From Arthrobacter sp. TMP15 (GTDB taxonomy: Bacteria > Actinomycetota > Actinomycetes > Actinomycetales > Micrococcaceae), in NCBI RefSeq assembly GCF_039529835.1, contig NZ_CP154262.1, positions 682,001-746,000 of the forward strand: a DNA stretch of 64,000 nt, given 5' to 3'. The notes under the pieces were generated by a model that worked only from the letters and a program-made list of their open reading frames with translations, did no database searches and had not been told where the DNA came from. The translations under genes were made by a program, and so were the position numbers. Of the stretch, positions 17,779 to 26,991 are shown piece after piece (within the stretch, counting starts at the first letter, position 1; every line of letters begins with the position of its first letter).

Positions 17779-19082
17779 TAGCCCTGCGCCTTCCAGTAAG
17801 CGATGGTCTCCGACTTCATTTTGGAGACAAACTCGCCGGCATCAATCTTGCCCAGGAACAACTGATCATCGGTCGGGTTAAAGTTCTTCTCCAAGTAGCC
17901 CGGAGCGGTGACACCATCGTTGCCCAGGTAGATCTCCTTGGCGCCGTCAATGTTCTTCTTAAGCGCGGCGAGCTCCGGTGAAATAGCGGCATCTGCGCGG
18001 ACGGGAAGGACCTTGGCTACTGTGCCCATAGCGTCCTGGTTCTTCTTGTTCATCAGGAACGCAGCCAACTCCTGGGCGGCGGCAGGATTCTTTGCCTTCT
18101 TGGGAATGGCGAAGCCGGTGAAGTCCGTGCGTGCCATGCTGGGCTGGCCGGCTACGGCCGGGTACGGAAAGGATTCATACTTGAATCCGGGTGAGGCGTA
18201 CGTGCCAGTCTCCGTGGGGATCCAGGAGCCGTTGAAGAGCAGATCTGCCCCGCCGGTGGCCCAAGCCTGCTGCTGAGCAGGCCACTTGCTGGCGTTGTAG
18301 CCATTGATCAGGTAACCGTTGTCCACGAGCTGCTGCACCGTTTTGGCTGCGGCCAGTACTGCGGGGGAGTCCCAGCCGGCGCCCGACTTATCAGTGACAA
18401 TCTTGTTGAACGCACCGGGGCCCTCGCTGTGGACTAGTGCGCTGACGAACCAGTAGGCGCTGTAGCCGGCAATGTCACCGTCTGCAGCAATGGGTGTCTG
18501 CCCGGCGGCCTTTTGCTTGTCAAGGAGACTTATAAAGTCCTCCCAAGAGGCCGGGGGGTTCGTCACCAGGTCCGGGTTCTTCTCGGCGTCGAACCAGATG
18601 CCGTCCGAAGTGAGGCTGTAGGGCACCATCCACGGTTCGCCGTCTTTGCCTTTGATGTTGCTCACGGCGGCGAACTTGGTCGGAATGAGCTCGGAGAGCT
18701 TCTTGCCGTCGATCTCGGTGTTATAGGCATCCGTCATGGGCAGTGCCTGTCCGGTGCTGCCCAGGGCGATATCAAGGTTGGCGTTGGAGCCGTCAATGAT
18801 GTCCGGGACGTTATTGGTGTTCAGTGCAGGAATGATCTTTTTCGTGTTGGTGCGGCCCTGCCACTGCACGTCAACCTTGTTGCCGGTTTCCTTTTCGAAA
18901 TCGGCGATGGCGCTTGCGAGTACTTTTTGCTGTGCCTCGCCAACCTTCCACATGGACCAGTACGTCACTGTACCGTTGTCCTTTGCTCCGGCGTCGCTGC
19001 CGCCACCTCCGCAGGCCGTCAGGGCCATTGATGCGCCAGCCAGCACGGCCAACGTTTGTACAATTCTGGATTTAGTACTCAT
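17778..19082 (-). CDS. carbohydrate ABC transporter solute-binding lipoprotein
   Basis: A 434-residue extracellular sugar-binding protein of the family 1 type. The signal peptide ends at the lipobox LTACGGGG near residue 24, so the mature protein is lipid-anchored. The body has the usual two-lobe signature, including KKIIPALNTNNVPDI. ATG 19082 is preferred because GAGG lies about eight bases upstream; the GTG at 19091 overlaps that site. It is the first gene of the operon with two permeases and two sulfatases, and so is likely specific for a sulfated oligosaccharide. Confidence 0.93.
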   Translation of the reverse strand: MSTKSRIVQTLAVLAGASMALTACGGGGSDAGAKDNGTVTYWSMWKVGEAQQKVLASAIADFEKETGNKVDVQWQGRTNTKKIIPALNTNNVPDIIDGSNANLDIALGSTGQALPMTDAYNTEIDGKKLSELIPTKFAAVSNIKGKDGEPWMVPYSLTSDGIWFDAEKNPDLVTNPPASWEDFISLLDKQKAAGQTPIAADGDIAGYSAYWFVSALVHSEGPGAFNKIVTDKSGAGWDSPAVLAAAKTVQQLVDNGYLINGYNASKWPAQQQAWATGGADLLFNGSWIPTETGTYASPGFKYESFPYPAVAGQPSMARTDFTGFAIPKKAKNPAAAQELAAFLMNKKNQDAMGTVAKVLPVRADAAISPELAALKKNIDGAKEIYLGNDGVTAPGYLEKNFNPTDDQLFLGKIDAGEFVSKMKSETIAYWKAQG

Positions 19083-19159
19083 AGAAGACACCTCGTGAAG
19101 TTGTTGTGCCGTAGATCACGACTCAGTGACATGACTCAAACAGTCAGCAAAGATAGGAA

Positions 19160-19174
19160 TCAAGGTGTACTTGA
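19160..19174. promoter_or_regulatory. possible operator in the divergent promoter region
   Basis: TCAAG-GTGTA-CTTGA is a perfect short palindrome between the importer operon and the GntR-LacI regulator gene. It is of the size expected for a GntR-type binding site. The assignment is by position only. Confidence 0.35.
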
Positions 19175-19231
19175 AAACTAATTTGAAATTTGTGAAACGT
19201 CTCGGAGTTAGGTAGACCGTAAAATTGGCGG

Positions 19232-19269
19232 AATATTGGACTTAAGCGGCAGCTTTAAGGTTCAATATT
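19232..19269. promoter_or_regulatory. imperfect inverted repeat upstream of the GntR-LacI regulator
   Basis: AATATTGGAC..TTAA at 19232-19246 is repeated in reverse complement as TTAAGG-TTCAATATT at 19255-19269, with single-base gaps. It lies in the 295-base divergent region 19083-19377 that must hold promoters for both the importer operon and the regulator. It may be an autoregulatory site. Confidence 0.4.
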
Positions 19270-19377
19270 GCTAATTACACCTTTATTCATTACTTATACA
19301 TCTGTCATGCTCATCACAAGTGGGGTCGAAGCGTGCCCGCCACCACATGATGAGTAGACAGTGAGGAGAAGTGCACC

Positions 19378-20517
19378 GTGACTAGACGGACAAAATCCGG
19401 GACCGTGCGTGACACTGACTCCCGTGAACTGAAGTTTCAGGCACTGGCCGATGAGCTCCGTCGCGGTATTTTGGCCGGCACATGGGCGGCAGGAGCCAAG
19501 TTGCCCACCGAAGCCCAGCTTGCTGCCGAGACTTCTTTGTCCTTGACAACTGTCAGGCGTGCTTTCGATGAACTTGTGCAGGAAGGAATTGTTGTTCGCC
19601 GCCAGGGTGCGGGAAGTTTCGTCTCGGAACGTCCACTGGCGCGCCGCCGAACTCGGCTGCGGGTGGGGGTTCTGCTGCCGGACACTCAACTGTATTATCC
19701 GCGCGTACTCAAAGGTATCGAAGAAACACTCTCTGCCCACGATGTTTCACTGCAACTCTCAACCTACAATTACGAACCGGAACGAGAAAATGCAAGTATT
19801 GACTTCCTCATCGACTCTGGTGTTGACGGACTGATTCTTGTGCCTACTCTGAGCGGGATCGGGGATCCGCAGCAGCGGGTTCGTGAACTGGCTGCACTGA
19901 ATGTGCCAGTGGTTCTTTTGGAGCGCAGCCTGATGGATCTGGGGCCGGGGGACAGGACCGAGCACGTGTGCTCGGATCACCAAGGTGGAGCGTACGACGC
20001 CGTCCGTCACCTTGTCGATTTAGGTCACCGCAGGGTGGGGTTGCTGACACGCAGCCATACTCCCACCGAACCGGCCATTGTGGCCGGCTACGAACGCTGT
20101 GCCAAGGATCTGGGTTTTGCCCCGTTGGTGCTTCCGGCACCGAGGGAGGAGTGGGAAGCTGGCGAAGCTGAACACATGCTGGACCAACTTCGCGCCGCTG
20201 GGATCACAGCTGCCCTGGTTTTCGGTGATAGGGAAGCAACATTTTTGGAAGCTGCAGCACGCCGAGCCGGAATTAACATACCCGAAGAGCTGGCCCTTGT
20301 CTCCTACGATGACGAATTAGCGGACCTTGCCGAGGTCCCCTTGACTGCTGTGGCACCTGCCAAGCACAGGATGGGAAAAATGGCTGCGGAGATCCTACTC
20401 CGCCGTCTGGTGGAGGGTGATGACTGCCCTATCCACCAAGTCCGGCTGCGTCCGCGGCTGGTTATTAGAGAATCTTGCGGTGCCAAGAGGCAATCCGCGC
20501 AGCACGAAGAGGAATGA
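19378..20517 (+). CDS. GntR-LacI hybrid transcriptional regulator (AraR-like)
   Basis: A 379-residue sugar-responsive regulator. Residues about 15-80 form a GntR winged helix (LPTEAQLAAETSLSLTTVRRAF-like, bases about 19501-19566); from residue 97 on there is a LacI/periplasmic-binding ligand domain (GVLLPDTQLYYPRVLKGIEE through VSYDDELADLAEVPLTAV). The same combination is known from the arabinose repressor AraR. GTG 19378 has GAGGAG upstream. Divergent from the importer operon and seven bases upstream of the oxidoreductase gene, it probably controls the sulfated-glycan island, with a sugar released by it as inducer. Confidence 0.92.
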   Translation: MTRRTKSGTVRDTDSRELKFQALADELRRGILAGTWAAGAKLPTEAQLAAETSLSLTTVRRAFDELVQEGIVVRRQGAGSFVSERPLARRRTRLRVGVLLPDTQLYYPRVLKGIEETLSAHDVSLQLSTYNYEPERENASIDFLIDSGVDGLILVPTLSGIGDPQQRVRELAALNVPVVLLERSLMDLGPGDRTEHVCSDHQGGAYDAVRHLVDLGHRRVGLLTRSHTPTEPAIVAGYERCAKDLGFAPLVLPAPREEWEAGEAEHMLDQLRAAGITAALVFGDREATFLEAAARRAGINIPEELALVSYDDELADLAEVPLTAVAPAKHRMGKMAAEILLRRLVEGDDCPIHQVRLRPRLVIRESCGAKRQSAQHEEE

Positions 20518-20523
20518 GTGTAA

Positions 20524-21516
20524 ATGCGATTGGGAATTGTTGGCGCAGGCGCCGTAGCTGGCCTCCACGCACATGGCGCATCGGTCCTTGACGGCGTTGA
20601 GCTAAGCGCTGTTTGTGATTTACAAGAGGATGTTGCCGCAGCCGTTGCTCAACAGTGGGGCGCTGCCGTCTTCACGGACTACAACACGATGCTAGCTGCC
20701 GGAGCGGTGGATGCGGTTGTTATCAATACCCCGCACAGTCTGCACAAGGATATGGTTCTGGCGGCAGCCGCACACGGTGTTCATGTGCTCGTAGAGAAGC
20801 CTATGGCAACGACCCTTGCCGACTGCATCCTTATGGAAAATGCTTGTGCCAGTGCCAACGTAGTCATGGTGATTGGCATGATCCAGCACTTTATGTCGGA
20901 GAAGATGGCGACTCAGAAAGCACTGAAGAGCGGGAAGCTGGGACGGGTATTGATGATCCATGACTACCGCAGTACCGACTACCGTCCCGGCACACGCCCA
21001 GAGTGGTTCTTTGACAAGGCTGTTTCAGGAGGTGGAGCACTGATCAACATTGGTGCTCACTGTTTGGATCGCAGTCTTTGGATAGGAGGGGCCCCAGCGG
21101 TAAAAATAACTGCCACCACGCTCAGCCGATTTGGCGCCGCTGTTGAAACCGACGGTGCCATGGAACTGCGACTGGCCAATGGCGTTCAGTTGCGCGTCAC
21201 GATCGTTTCTGACACACCCCGACACATTGATGAGATGCTAGTTGTGGGCGAGTTTGGCACCATCACAGTTGATCCACGGCATGGAACGTTCATGGAAATT
21301 AACGGCGTGCGGAGTACTTTGCACACCACGAGCGCGGATGACATCCAAAACGCTTTCACCGCACAGTTGGCCGATTTCGTTGCCGCTGTGGGCGGAGCGG
21401 AACCCAGTGTGAGCATTGAACACGCCAAACATGTGGTGGAACTGGTACTTGCCGCCTACGACTCCGCAAGCACTGGTGCGCCGGCGGTGTTGGCGTCTAC
21501 CCTGGCATCAGCGTGA
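20524..21516 (+). CDS. Gfo/Idh/MocA-family oxidoreductase
   Basis: A 330-residue NAD(P)-dependent dehydrogenase. The N-terminal Rossmann fold starts with GIVGAGAVAGLHAHG, followed by the family motif VEKPMATTLADC near residue 97, whose Lys is catalytic, and a C-terminal domain with GGALINIGAHCLDR containing the conserved His. It follows the regulator gene closely and its stop overlaps the DUF2264 start as TGATG. Members act on sugars, inositols and glycosides; here it probably oxidises a carbohydrate from the imported glycan. Confidence 0.92.
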   Translation: MRLGIVGAGAVAGLHAHGASVLDGVELSAVCDLQEDVAAAVAQQWGAAVFTDYNTMLAAGAVDAVVINTPHSLHKDMVLAAAAHGVHVLVEKPMATTLADCILMENACASANVVMVIGMIQHFMSEKMATQKALKSGKLGRVLMIHDYRSTDYRPGTRPEWFFDKAVSGGGALINIGAHCLDRSLWIGGAPAVKITATTLSRFGAAVETDGAMELRLANGVQLRVTIVSDTPRHIDEMLVVGEFGTITVDPRHGTFMEINGVRSTLHTTSADDIQNAFTAQLADFVAAVGGAEPSVSIEHAKHVVELVLAAYDSASTGAPAVLASTLASA

Positions 21517-23438
21517 TGAACTTGCCCAGCCCCGACTGGGCACAAGCTCCTTTTACAGGTTTGAGCCGGGCTCACTGGGAGGCGGCAGCCGATGAACAAA
21601 TCGCTGCGGCCAAGAGATATTCCTCTCCTCGTGGCGCTCAAGTGCATTTCCCCAGTGTGTATGAACAGAGCCCGGATGAGCTCCTGGAAGGCTTTGCAAG
21701 AACATTTTTGTTGGCGGCGCTTCGTCTCTCCGGTGCTGCCGGCGATGGCGGTCCAGCGGCAGAAGTAACGGCACAGCTGGCGCAGTGGTATGCCCAAGCC
21801 CTCGATGCAGGCACTGATCCATCTTCAGATGAACGCTGGCCAAAACTGACAGCTCATTCGCAAACCACTGTGGAGGCCACAGCCGTGGCGCTGGGACTCC
21901 ACCTGAGCCGGAAATGGATTTGGGCTGTGGTGCCGCAAAGAGTGCGGGATAACACTGCCGCATGGCTGGGGGATTCGGCTCAATCTTTCGGAGCCGACAA
22001 CAACCACGTCATGTTCGCCGCAACGATCCAAGCTTTTCTGGGTTCTGCAGGCTACGCGTACGACGGTGCCGGAATCGAAGCCGCGCTGGCCAGGATAGAG
22101 GATTGGTATGTGGGCGACGGCTGGTACTCAGATGGTGAGGGTCGCCGGTTCGACCACTACAACGCCTGGACCTTCCATGTGTACCCCTTCTTCATCCTCG
22201 ATTTGTTGGGGGAGGATGCAGCCACGGGGCGCAGGAAGGTCTACCGGGACCGACTGGGACAGTTTGTGCATGGCTACAGCCATCTCTTTGGTGCAAATGG
22301 GGCACCTTTGATTCAAGGCCGCTCCTTGCTGTATCGCTGGGGTGTTGCCGCCCCCTTCTGGATGGCGATGCGGGAAGGAATCACGGTGGTTTCCCCCGGT
22401 CAAACCCGCCGAATTGCCTCGGGGGTGCTGAAATACTTTCTCGACGGCGGGGCTGCTCCGGATGGCGTACTTACTCTGGGTTGGCATGAAACCAACAGCA
22501 GTATTTTGCAGTCGTACAACGCACCGGGTTCCCCGCAGTGGGCCGCCAAGGGCTTTTTGGGATTGCTGCTGCCCGCTGATCATCCGGTTTGGACTGAACA
22601 AGAACAGCCTTTGCCTGTTGAGCAAGGGGACTACACACTACCGATGAGCGGACCCGGCTGGTTGGCTGTTGGCACCGCTGCTACAGGAACTGTGCGGGTG
22701 CTTAACGCCGGAAGTGACGGACACCCGCAAAAGGATGATCCACTGTACCGACGCTTGGCATTTTCCACCTCAACTGTTCCTTGGCTGGAACCCGGCTCGG
22801 GCGAGCGAGATAACGATATTTTCATTAGACACGACGGCTCCAGTAGCAGGCATCGAGGCCTGCACGGAGGCAGTGTCCGCTCCGGTGGCGGATCCAGTAC
22901 CTTCGCGTTGGATGCTGCCGGCAGGGACGTTTTGGTCCAGAACTCCTTCGCCGTGCTCGACGGCGTGGAAGTCCGGGCAGCCAAGCTCACCGGTGTGGTG
23001 GGACTTACACCCGCCCTCTCCGGCTACCTGTGCAGCACCGATGCGGCCCCGGAAACCCTTGTTAATGGTGGAGGGGCCCAGGTCGGCATCAAGCCCGGGG
23101 CGCTCTCCAGTGTCCTCCTATTGGAGGCCACTGCGGAGGCGGAGCCCCACGTTGTTCATGGCGAGGGCACCATACTTGGCGCACACTCTGGGTTGCCACT
23201 GCTGCAATTCCCGCCGCTGGCCTCCAACGAACTCACGCTGATGGCACTCATTGGCCTGGATGTGACATTGGCCCGTCTGCGCTCAATGGCGTTGGAGCTT
23301 CAATGGCAGTGGGCACCGGACGGGGTGCAACTGCGGTTCAGAAACCGCACTGTAGTTTTGCCGTGGCAACGAAAAGCAACTTGGCCGGCCGATTCCATCA
23401 ACCAAGGCGTTTTCCGTTGGAACCCACCCGAAAATTAG
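21516..23438 (+). CDS. DUF2264-domain protein (putative glycan-active enzyme)
   Basis: A 640-residue cytoplasmic protein. The N-terminal two-thirds match DUF2264, with an early segment FLLAALRLSG, then LGDSAQSFGADNNHVMF, DGWYSDGEGRRFDHYNAW and FGANGAPLIQGRSLLYRWG, an aromatic-rich pattern typical of an alpha/alpha barrel. The C-terminal third is beta-rich. As I recall, some DUF2264 proteins are linked to exo-beta-glucuronidase activity (GH154), but I cannot confirm that this protein belongs there. ATG 21516 overlaps the upstream stop; a GTG one codon earlier is possible. Context says it processes the imported sulfated oligosaccharide. Confidence 0.88.
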   Translation: MNLPSPDWAQAPFTGLSRAHWEAAADEQIAAAKRYSSPRGAQVHFPSVYEQSPDELLEGFARTFLLAALRLSGAAGDGGPAAEVTAQLAQWYAQALDAGTDPSSDERWPKLTAHSQTTVEATAVALGLHLSRKWIWAVVPQRVRDNTAAWLGDSAQSFGADNNHVMFAATIQAFLGSAGYAYDGAGIEAALARIEDWYVGDGWYSDGEGRRFDHYNAWTFHVYPFFILDLLGEDAATGRRKVYRDRLGQFVHGYSHLFGANGAPLIQGRSLLYRWGVAAPFWMAMREGITVVSPGQTRRIASGVLKYFLDGGAAPDGVLTLGWHETNSSILQSYNAPGSPQWAAKGFLGLLLPADHPVWTEQEQPLPVEQGDYTLPMSGPGWLAVGTAATGTVRVLNAGSDGHPQKDDPLYRRLAFSTSTVPWLEPGSGERDNDIFIRHDGSSSRHRGLHGGSVRSGGGSSTFALDAAGRDVLVQNSFAVLDGVEVRAAKLTGVVGLTPALSGYLCSTDAAPETLVNGGGAQVGIKPGALSSVLLLEATAEAEPHVVHGEGTILGAHSGLPLLQFPPLASNELTLMALIGLDVTLARLRSMALELQWQWAPDGVQLRFRNRTVVLPWQRKATWPADSINQGVFRWNPPEN

Positions 23439-23482
23439 CGTCATCAACAAAAAATAACCAGTATTGGACCTCAGTGAACATC

Positions 23483-25303
23483 ATGAATTTTCCAACCAGC
23501 AATGGGACGCGGGATCGGCCAACCGAGGGTAATTTCCTGAACATACCTTCGACGCTCCCCGCAAAATCGACCAAGTCTGCCTTTGCCGCACCAACGGCCG
23601 ATGAAGGCATCCACGGCCCATCGGTGGTGCGCCAAGGCCCCGAAGACATTGCGCGGCGGCAGCCATGGGCGGAGTCAAAATTTGGTTTCTTTGTGCACTG
23701 GGGCATATCCGCCACTCTGGGTGGGCTCTGGGAAGGAAAGCACGTTGAAGGGCTGGCCGAATGGATCCAATTCAAGGCCAAAATCCCCCTTTCCGAGTAT
23801 GCCGAGCTGGCCAAGTCATTCAACCCCACTGAATTCAATGCCCGGGACTGGGTCCGCACGGCCGCGGAAGCTGGGGCGAAGTATTTTGTGTACACAGCCA
23901 AACACCATGACGGATTCGCCATGTACCACTCGCAGGTATCCGCCTATAACATCGTTGACGCCACACCGTTTAATCGCGACCCGTTGGCCGAAATAGCCCA
24001 AGCCTGTGACGAGTATGGCGTCATGTTGGGAATCTATTACTCCCAAACCATCGATTGGGAAGACCCGGATGCGGTGGGGCCCAGCTGCAATAGCTGGGAC
24101 TTCGACACCGATGAGGGAGACTTTCAGCGTTACTGGCGTCGCAAGGCAGCGCCGCAGCTACGCGAAATCCTGAGCAACTATGGCAGCATCGGACTGATGT
24201 GGTTTGACATGCCCCGTGGCATCCCTGCCGAATGCGCCCAGGAAGCGTTCAACCTGGTGCGGGAACTGCAACCGGGCGCCGTCATCAACAGCAGACTTGG
24301 TGGAGGAGTTGACGCCGATTACAACTCCATGGATGACAATTACTTCAATAACTTCCTGCCTGCGCAGGCGTGGGAGACGGCTGCCACCACCAACGACAGC
24401 TGGGGATTCTCCCAGCTGGCATCGGGCTGGAAGCCGGTAGCCAGCCTCTGTGAGACTCTGGCCTACACGGTGAGTCGCGGCGGAAATCTGCTGCTCAACG
24501 CCGGGCCCGACGCCAACGGCGCCATTCCAAAGCAGGCCCAGGAGCAGTTCGCGGGCATCGGAACCTGGATGCAGCGAGCGGTTCCGGCCATCCGCGGCGC
24601 CGGACCATCGCCCTTTCCCGCCACCTTTGACTGGGGCCAGGTAGCTACCCGCGGATCCTCGATTTATCTGCACGTTACCGATTCTGGAAAAAAGGAACTG
24701 TCCCTGAACGGTATTACGGTAGCGCCTGACTCCGTGCGTGATCTTGGCGCAGGCTCCCTGCTGAACTTCTCCCTGAATGAAAGCAGCGGTGCGGGGCCGC
24801 TTCTGACTCTGGAACTGGCTGAGCCCACCGATGACCTTCCGCGGACGGTAGAGCTGACTTTCGCCAAGGCCCCGATTATCGCCCAGGATATTAGGCAGGT
24901 CCCAGGATCACCGCTTCGACTTGATATATGGAACGCTGAAACTGGCCCCGATGAATCACTGCGCTGGAGCTTCACGATGGCTTCCCCGGGCGAGTACCGT
25001 GTGGTGCTGCTGAGCAAGGAAACGTTCGGCAATTTCAACCCGCAATGGTGGGCCGATGGCTTGACGGGGACGCTGGAAACGGAAACTGGCCGCACCCCGT
25101 TCACGCTGCACAGGGACGGCGACGAGCTTTACCCGATCCTGCATTATTGGAAGGTGGTGCGCAGCGAGATTGGGCGAATCACCGTGTCCGGGCAGGGACA
25201 ACAGAACCTGAGCATCAAAGATCTGCCCGTTGTTGACTCGAAATGGGATCCAGCGGGAGTGAACATGATCGGGTTGAGACTTGAGCTCATCACGCCAGCG
25301 TAA
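23483..25303 (+). CDS. alpha-L-fucosidase-like glycoside hydrolase (GH29)
   Basis: A 606-residue enzyme. The GH29 barrel starts near residue 60, with KFGFFVHWG, the active-site HHDGF at 141-145, and IGLMWFDMPRG, where Asp242 occupies the position of the GH29 nucleophile. A beta-rich C-terminal region runs from about 395. The general acid is poorly conserved in GH29 and is not identified. No signal peptide is seen. ATG 23483 is used; a GTG at 23474 is possible, and the longer frame reaching back into the DUF2264 gene is rejected. It probably releases L-fucose, or a related deoxysugar, inside the cell. Confidence 0.88.
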   Translation: MNFPTSNGTRDRPTEGNFLNIPSTLPAKSTKSAFAAPTADEGIHGPSVVRQGPEDIARRQPWAESKFGFFVHWGISATLGGLWEGKHVEGLAEWIQFKAKIPLSEYAELAKSFNPTEFNARDWVRTAAEAGAKYFVYTAKHHDGFAMYHSQVSAYNIVDATPFNRDPLAEIAQACDEYGVMLGIYYSQTIDWEDPDAVGPSCNSWDFDTDEGDFQRYWRRKAAPQLREILSNYGSIGLMWFDMPRGIPAECAQEAFNLVRELQPGAVINSRLGGGVDADYNSMDDNYFNNFLPAQAWETAATTNDSWGFSQLASGWKPVASLCETLAYTVSRGGNLLLNAGPDANGAIPKQAQEQFAGIGTWMQRAVPAIRGAGPSPFPATFDWGQVATRGSSIYLHVTDSGKKELSLNGITVAPDSVRDLGAGSLLNFSLNESSGAGPLLTLELAEPTDDLPRTVELTFAKAPIIAQDIRQVPGSPLRLDIWNAETGPDESLRWSFTMASPGEYRVVLLSKETFGNFNPQWWADGLTGTLETETGRTPFTLHRDGDELYPILHYWKVVRSEIGRITVSGQGQQNLSIKDLPVVDSKWDPAGVNMIGLRLELITPA

Positions 25304-25367
25304 GAAGGGTTGCCGGGACCCCGAGCGCCCCCTGCTATAACCCTGACACCGGGTTGAACCAGGGGGC

Positions 25368-26834
25368 CTAGGCTCCGTCCCAAAAAGGTGCGTTGAAAGC
25401 ACCCAGCGGATCCGGGCTTCCCTCGGGGAATGCCAGTGGGCTGTGCTGGCCGGCTCCGGCAACGGCCAGCGCAGCACCATCAAACTCTGGCACACCGTGC
25501 TGTGCGAACCAGCCAGCCATGCGCGAACGCAAACCTGCCAGCGCGGGGTGGGGTTCGGCGTCGTCCATCAAGTTCACACGCTCGCCGGGATCTGCGGCCA
25601 GATCGTAGAGCTCATGCGGACCGTGGGGGTGGCGATGGACATACTTGCGGTCCTGCGTACGGATCATCCGTACGGGCCCGTACTCGTCATAAACCACGAC
25701 GGCGGAATCCGCACGCGCCGCCGAACTCGCCACGTCATCGGCGCTGAGCTCCAAGAGCGGGGCAAAGGAGCGTCCCGGGCCGGTTTCAAAAGGCGTTGGG
25801 TCCAGCCCCACCAGCGCCAAAATGGTGGCGGCGACGTCGTACGCCGAGAGCAGCTCCGCGCGCACCGGGCCGGCAGCGATACGCCCGGGCCAGTTGAAAA
25901 TGGCAGGGACCTTCACGGAGGAATCGTACATATTTTGTGGGAAGGTGCCATTGCCCTTGCCCCACACCCCGTGATGGCCGGCGTTAAAGCCGTTGTCGCT
26001 GCTGAAAACAATCAGCGTATTCTCGCGCACGCCCAGACGCTCCAGATGGTCTATGACATCACCGATGGCAGCATCCATGGCGCTGACAGCTGCAAAATAC
26101 CCAACCAACGCAGCGCGCACATCCGGTTCCCCGCCAACAGCCACCCCATCCACTGTGGGCTGCCACGGATGCGGCTCCTCCTGCGGGCAGCTGGCAAAGG
26201 CACAATCGGCGTAGAGATCCTCAAATTCCTTGGGGTGCTGGCCTTTCCACGGCTTGTGGGGGGCCGTGTAGTTGATGGCCAAAAAGAACGGTTCATCCCG
26301 GGCGGCCTCCCGGTCCAGGAACGCGTGCGCATCCTCGGTGATGGCATCCGTGAGGTAGGTGCTGGTTTCTTCGCGCTCGCCGTTACGGTACATGGTGGCG
26401 CCGGTGTAGGGACTGCCGCCGCCTTCAAGCCCATACCAGTGCACAAAACCTTTACGGGGGGCGTCATTGGCCCCCAAATGCCACTTTCCCGAAAGCCCCA
26501 TCCGGTAGCCGTTATCCGCCAACACGTCGGTGAAGATCTGTTGGCCCGCCAGGTAATCCGGTGCTTGGGCGCCCACTTCAATCCCGGTGAGATAGTCGTG
26601 CACGCCGTGTCTTGACGGGATCTGCCCGGTCATGAGGCTGGCACGGGCGGGGGAGCAGACCGGTGAGACGCAAAAGAAGTTCTCCAACCGGGTGCCTTCG
26701 GATGCCAAAGCATCAAGAACCGGGGTATGAATATCCTCGTTGCCAGCGCAACCCAGTGCCCAAGGTCCTTGGTCATCACTAAGGATAAAAACAATATTGG
26801 GCGACGTGGACAGTTTGGTTGACGAACCGGTCAT
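25368..26834 (-). CDS. sulfatase (Cys-type, formylglycine-dependent)
   Basis: The third sulfatase, 488 residues. Motifs are NIVFILSDDQGPWALG, VCSPARASL with Cys60 as formylglycine precursor, SGKWHLG, and VFSSDNGFNAGHHG for the second metal site. No signal peptide is seen. Start choice: GAGGAG places the second of two adjacent ATGs (26834) at the best spacing. The frame could extend to 26861, but that GTG lies inside a perfect palindrome that looks like an operator. It is divergent from the TIM-barrel gene and convergent with the fucosidase gene. Confidence 0.93.
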   Translation of the reverse strand: MTGSSTKLSTSPNIVFILSDDQGPWALGCAGNEDIHTPVLDALASEGTRLENFFCVSPVCSPARASLMTGQIPSRHGVHDYLTGIEVGAQAPDYLAGQQIFTDVLADNGYRMGLSGKWHLGANDAPRKGFVHWYGLEGGGSPYTGATMYRNGEREETSTYLTDAITEDAHAFLDREAARDEPFFLAINYTAPHKPWKGQHPKEFEDLYADCAFASCPQEEPHPWQPTVDGVAVGGEPDVRAALVGYFAAVSAMDAAIGDVIDHLERLGVRENTLIVFSSDNGFNAGHHGVWGKGNGTFPQNMYDSSVKVPAIFNWPGRIAAGPVRAELLSAYDVAATILALVGLDPTPFETGPGRSFAPLLELSADDVASSAARADSAVVVYDEYGPVRMIRTQDRKYVHRHPHGPHELYDLAADPGERVNLMDDAEPHPALAGLRSRMAGWFAQHGVPEFDGAALAVAGAGQHSPLAFPEGSPDPLGAFNAPFWDGA

Positions 26835-26852
26835 CATTGCTCCTCTTACGAC

Positions 26853-26881
26853 GTGGAACACTAGTCATATCAGTGTTCCAC
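26853..26881. promoter_or_regulatory. perfect 10-bp inverted repeat, candidate operator
   Basis: GTGGAACACT (26853-26862) and AGTGTTCCAC (26872-26881) are perfect reverse complements with nine bases between. The site sits 19 bases upstream of the sulfatase start in a divergent promoter region. Size and symmetry fit a dimeric repressor. Confidence 0.65.
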
Positions 26882-26932
26882 GGGAGGACTCAAGGGGTAC
26901 TTCAGGTTCTTTTTCTTAGCTTCTAACATTGA

Positions 26933-26948
26933 TGGAAAGCGTTTTCCA
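26933..26948. promoter_or_regulatory. LacI-family-type operator
   Basis: TGGAAAGCGTTTTCCA is a 16-base palindrome with one mismatched pair and a central CG, close to the general LacI/GalR-family site pattern. It lies 44 bases upstream of the chosen start of the TIM-barrel gene. The regulator at 19378 has a GntR, not LacI, DNA-binding domain, so a different LacI-type protein may act here. Confidence 0.6.
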
Positions 26949-26991
26949 GACTATTCTTGAACAAGACCCGCAACCCGTTGAAAGGCGCATC

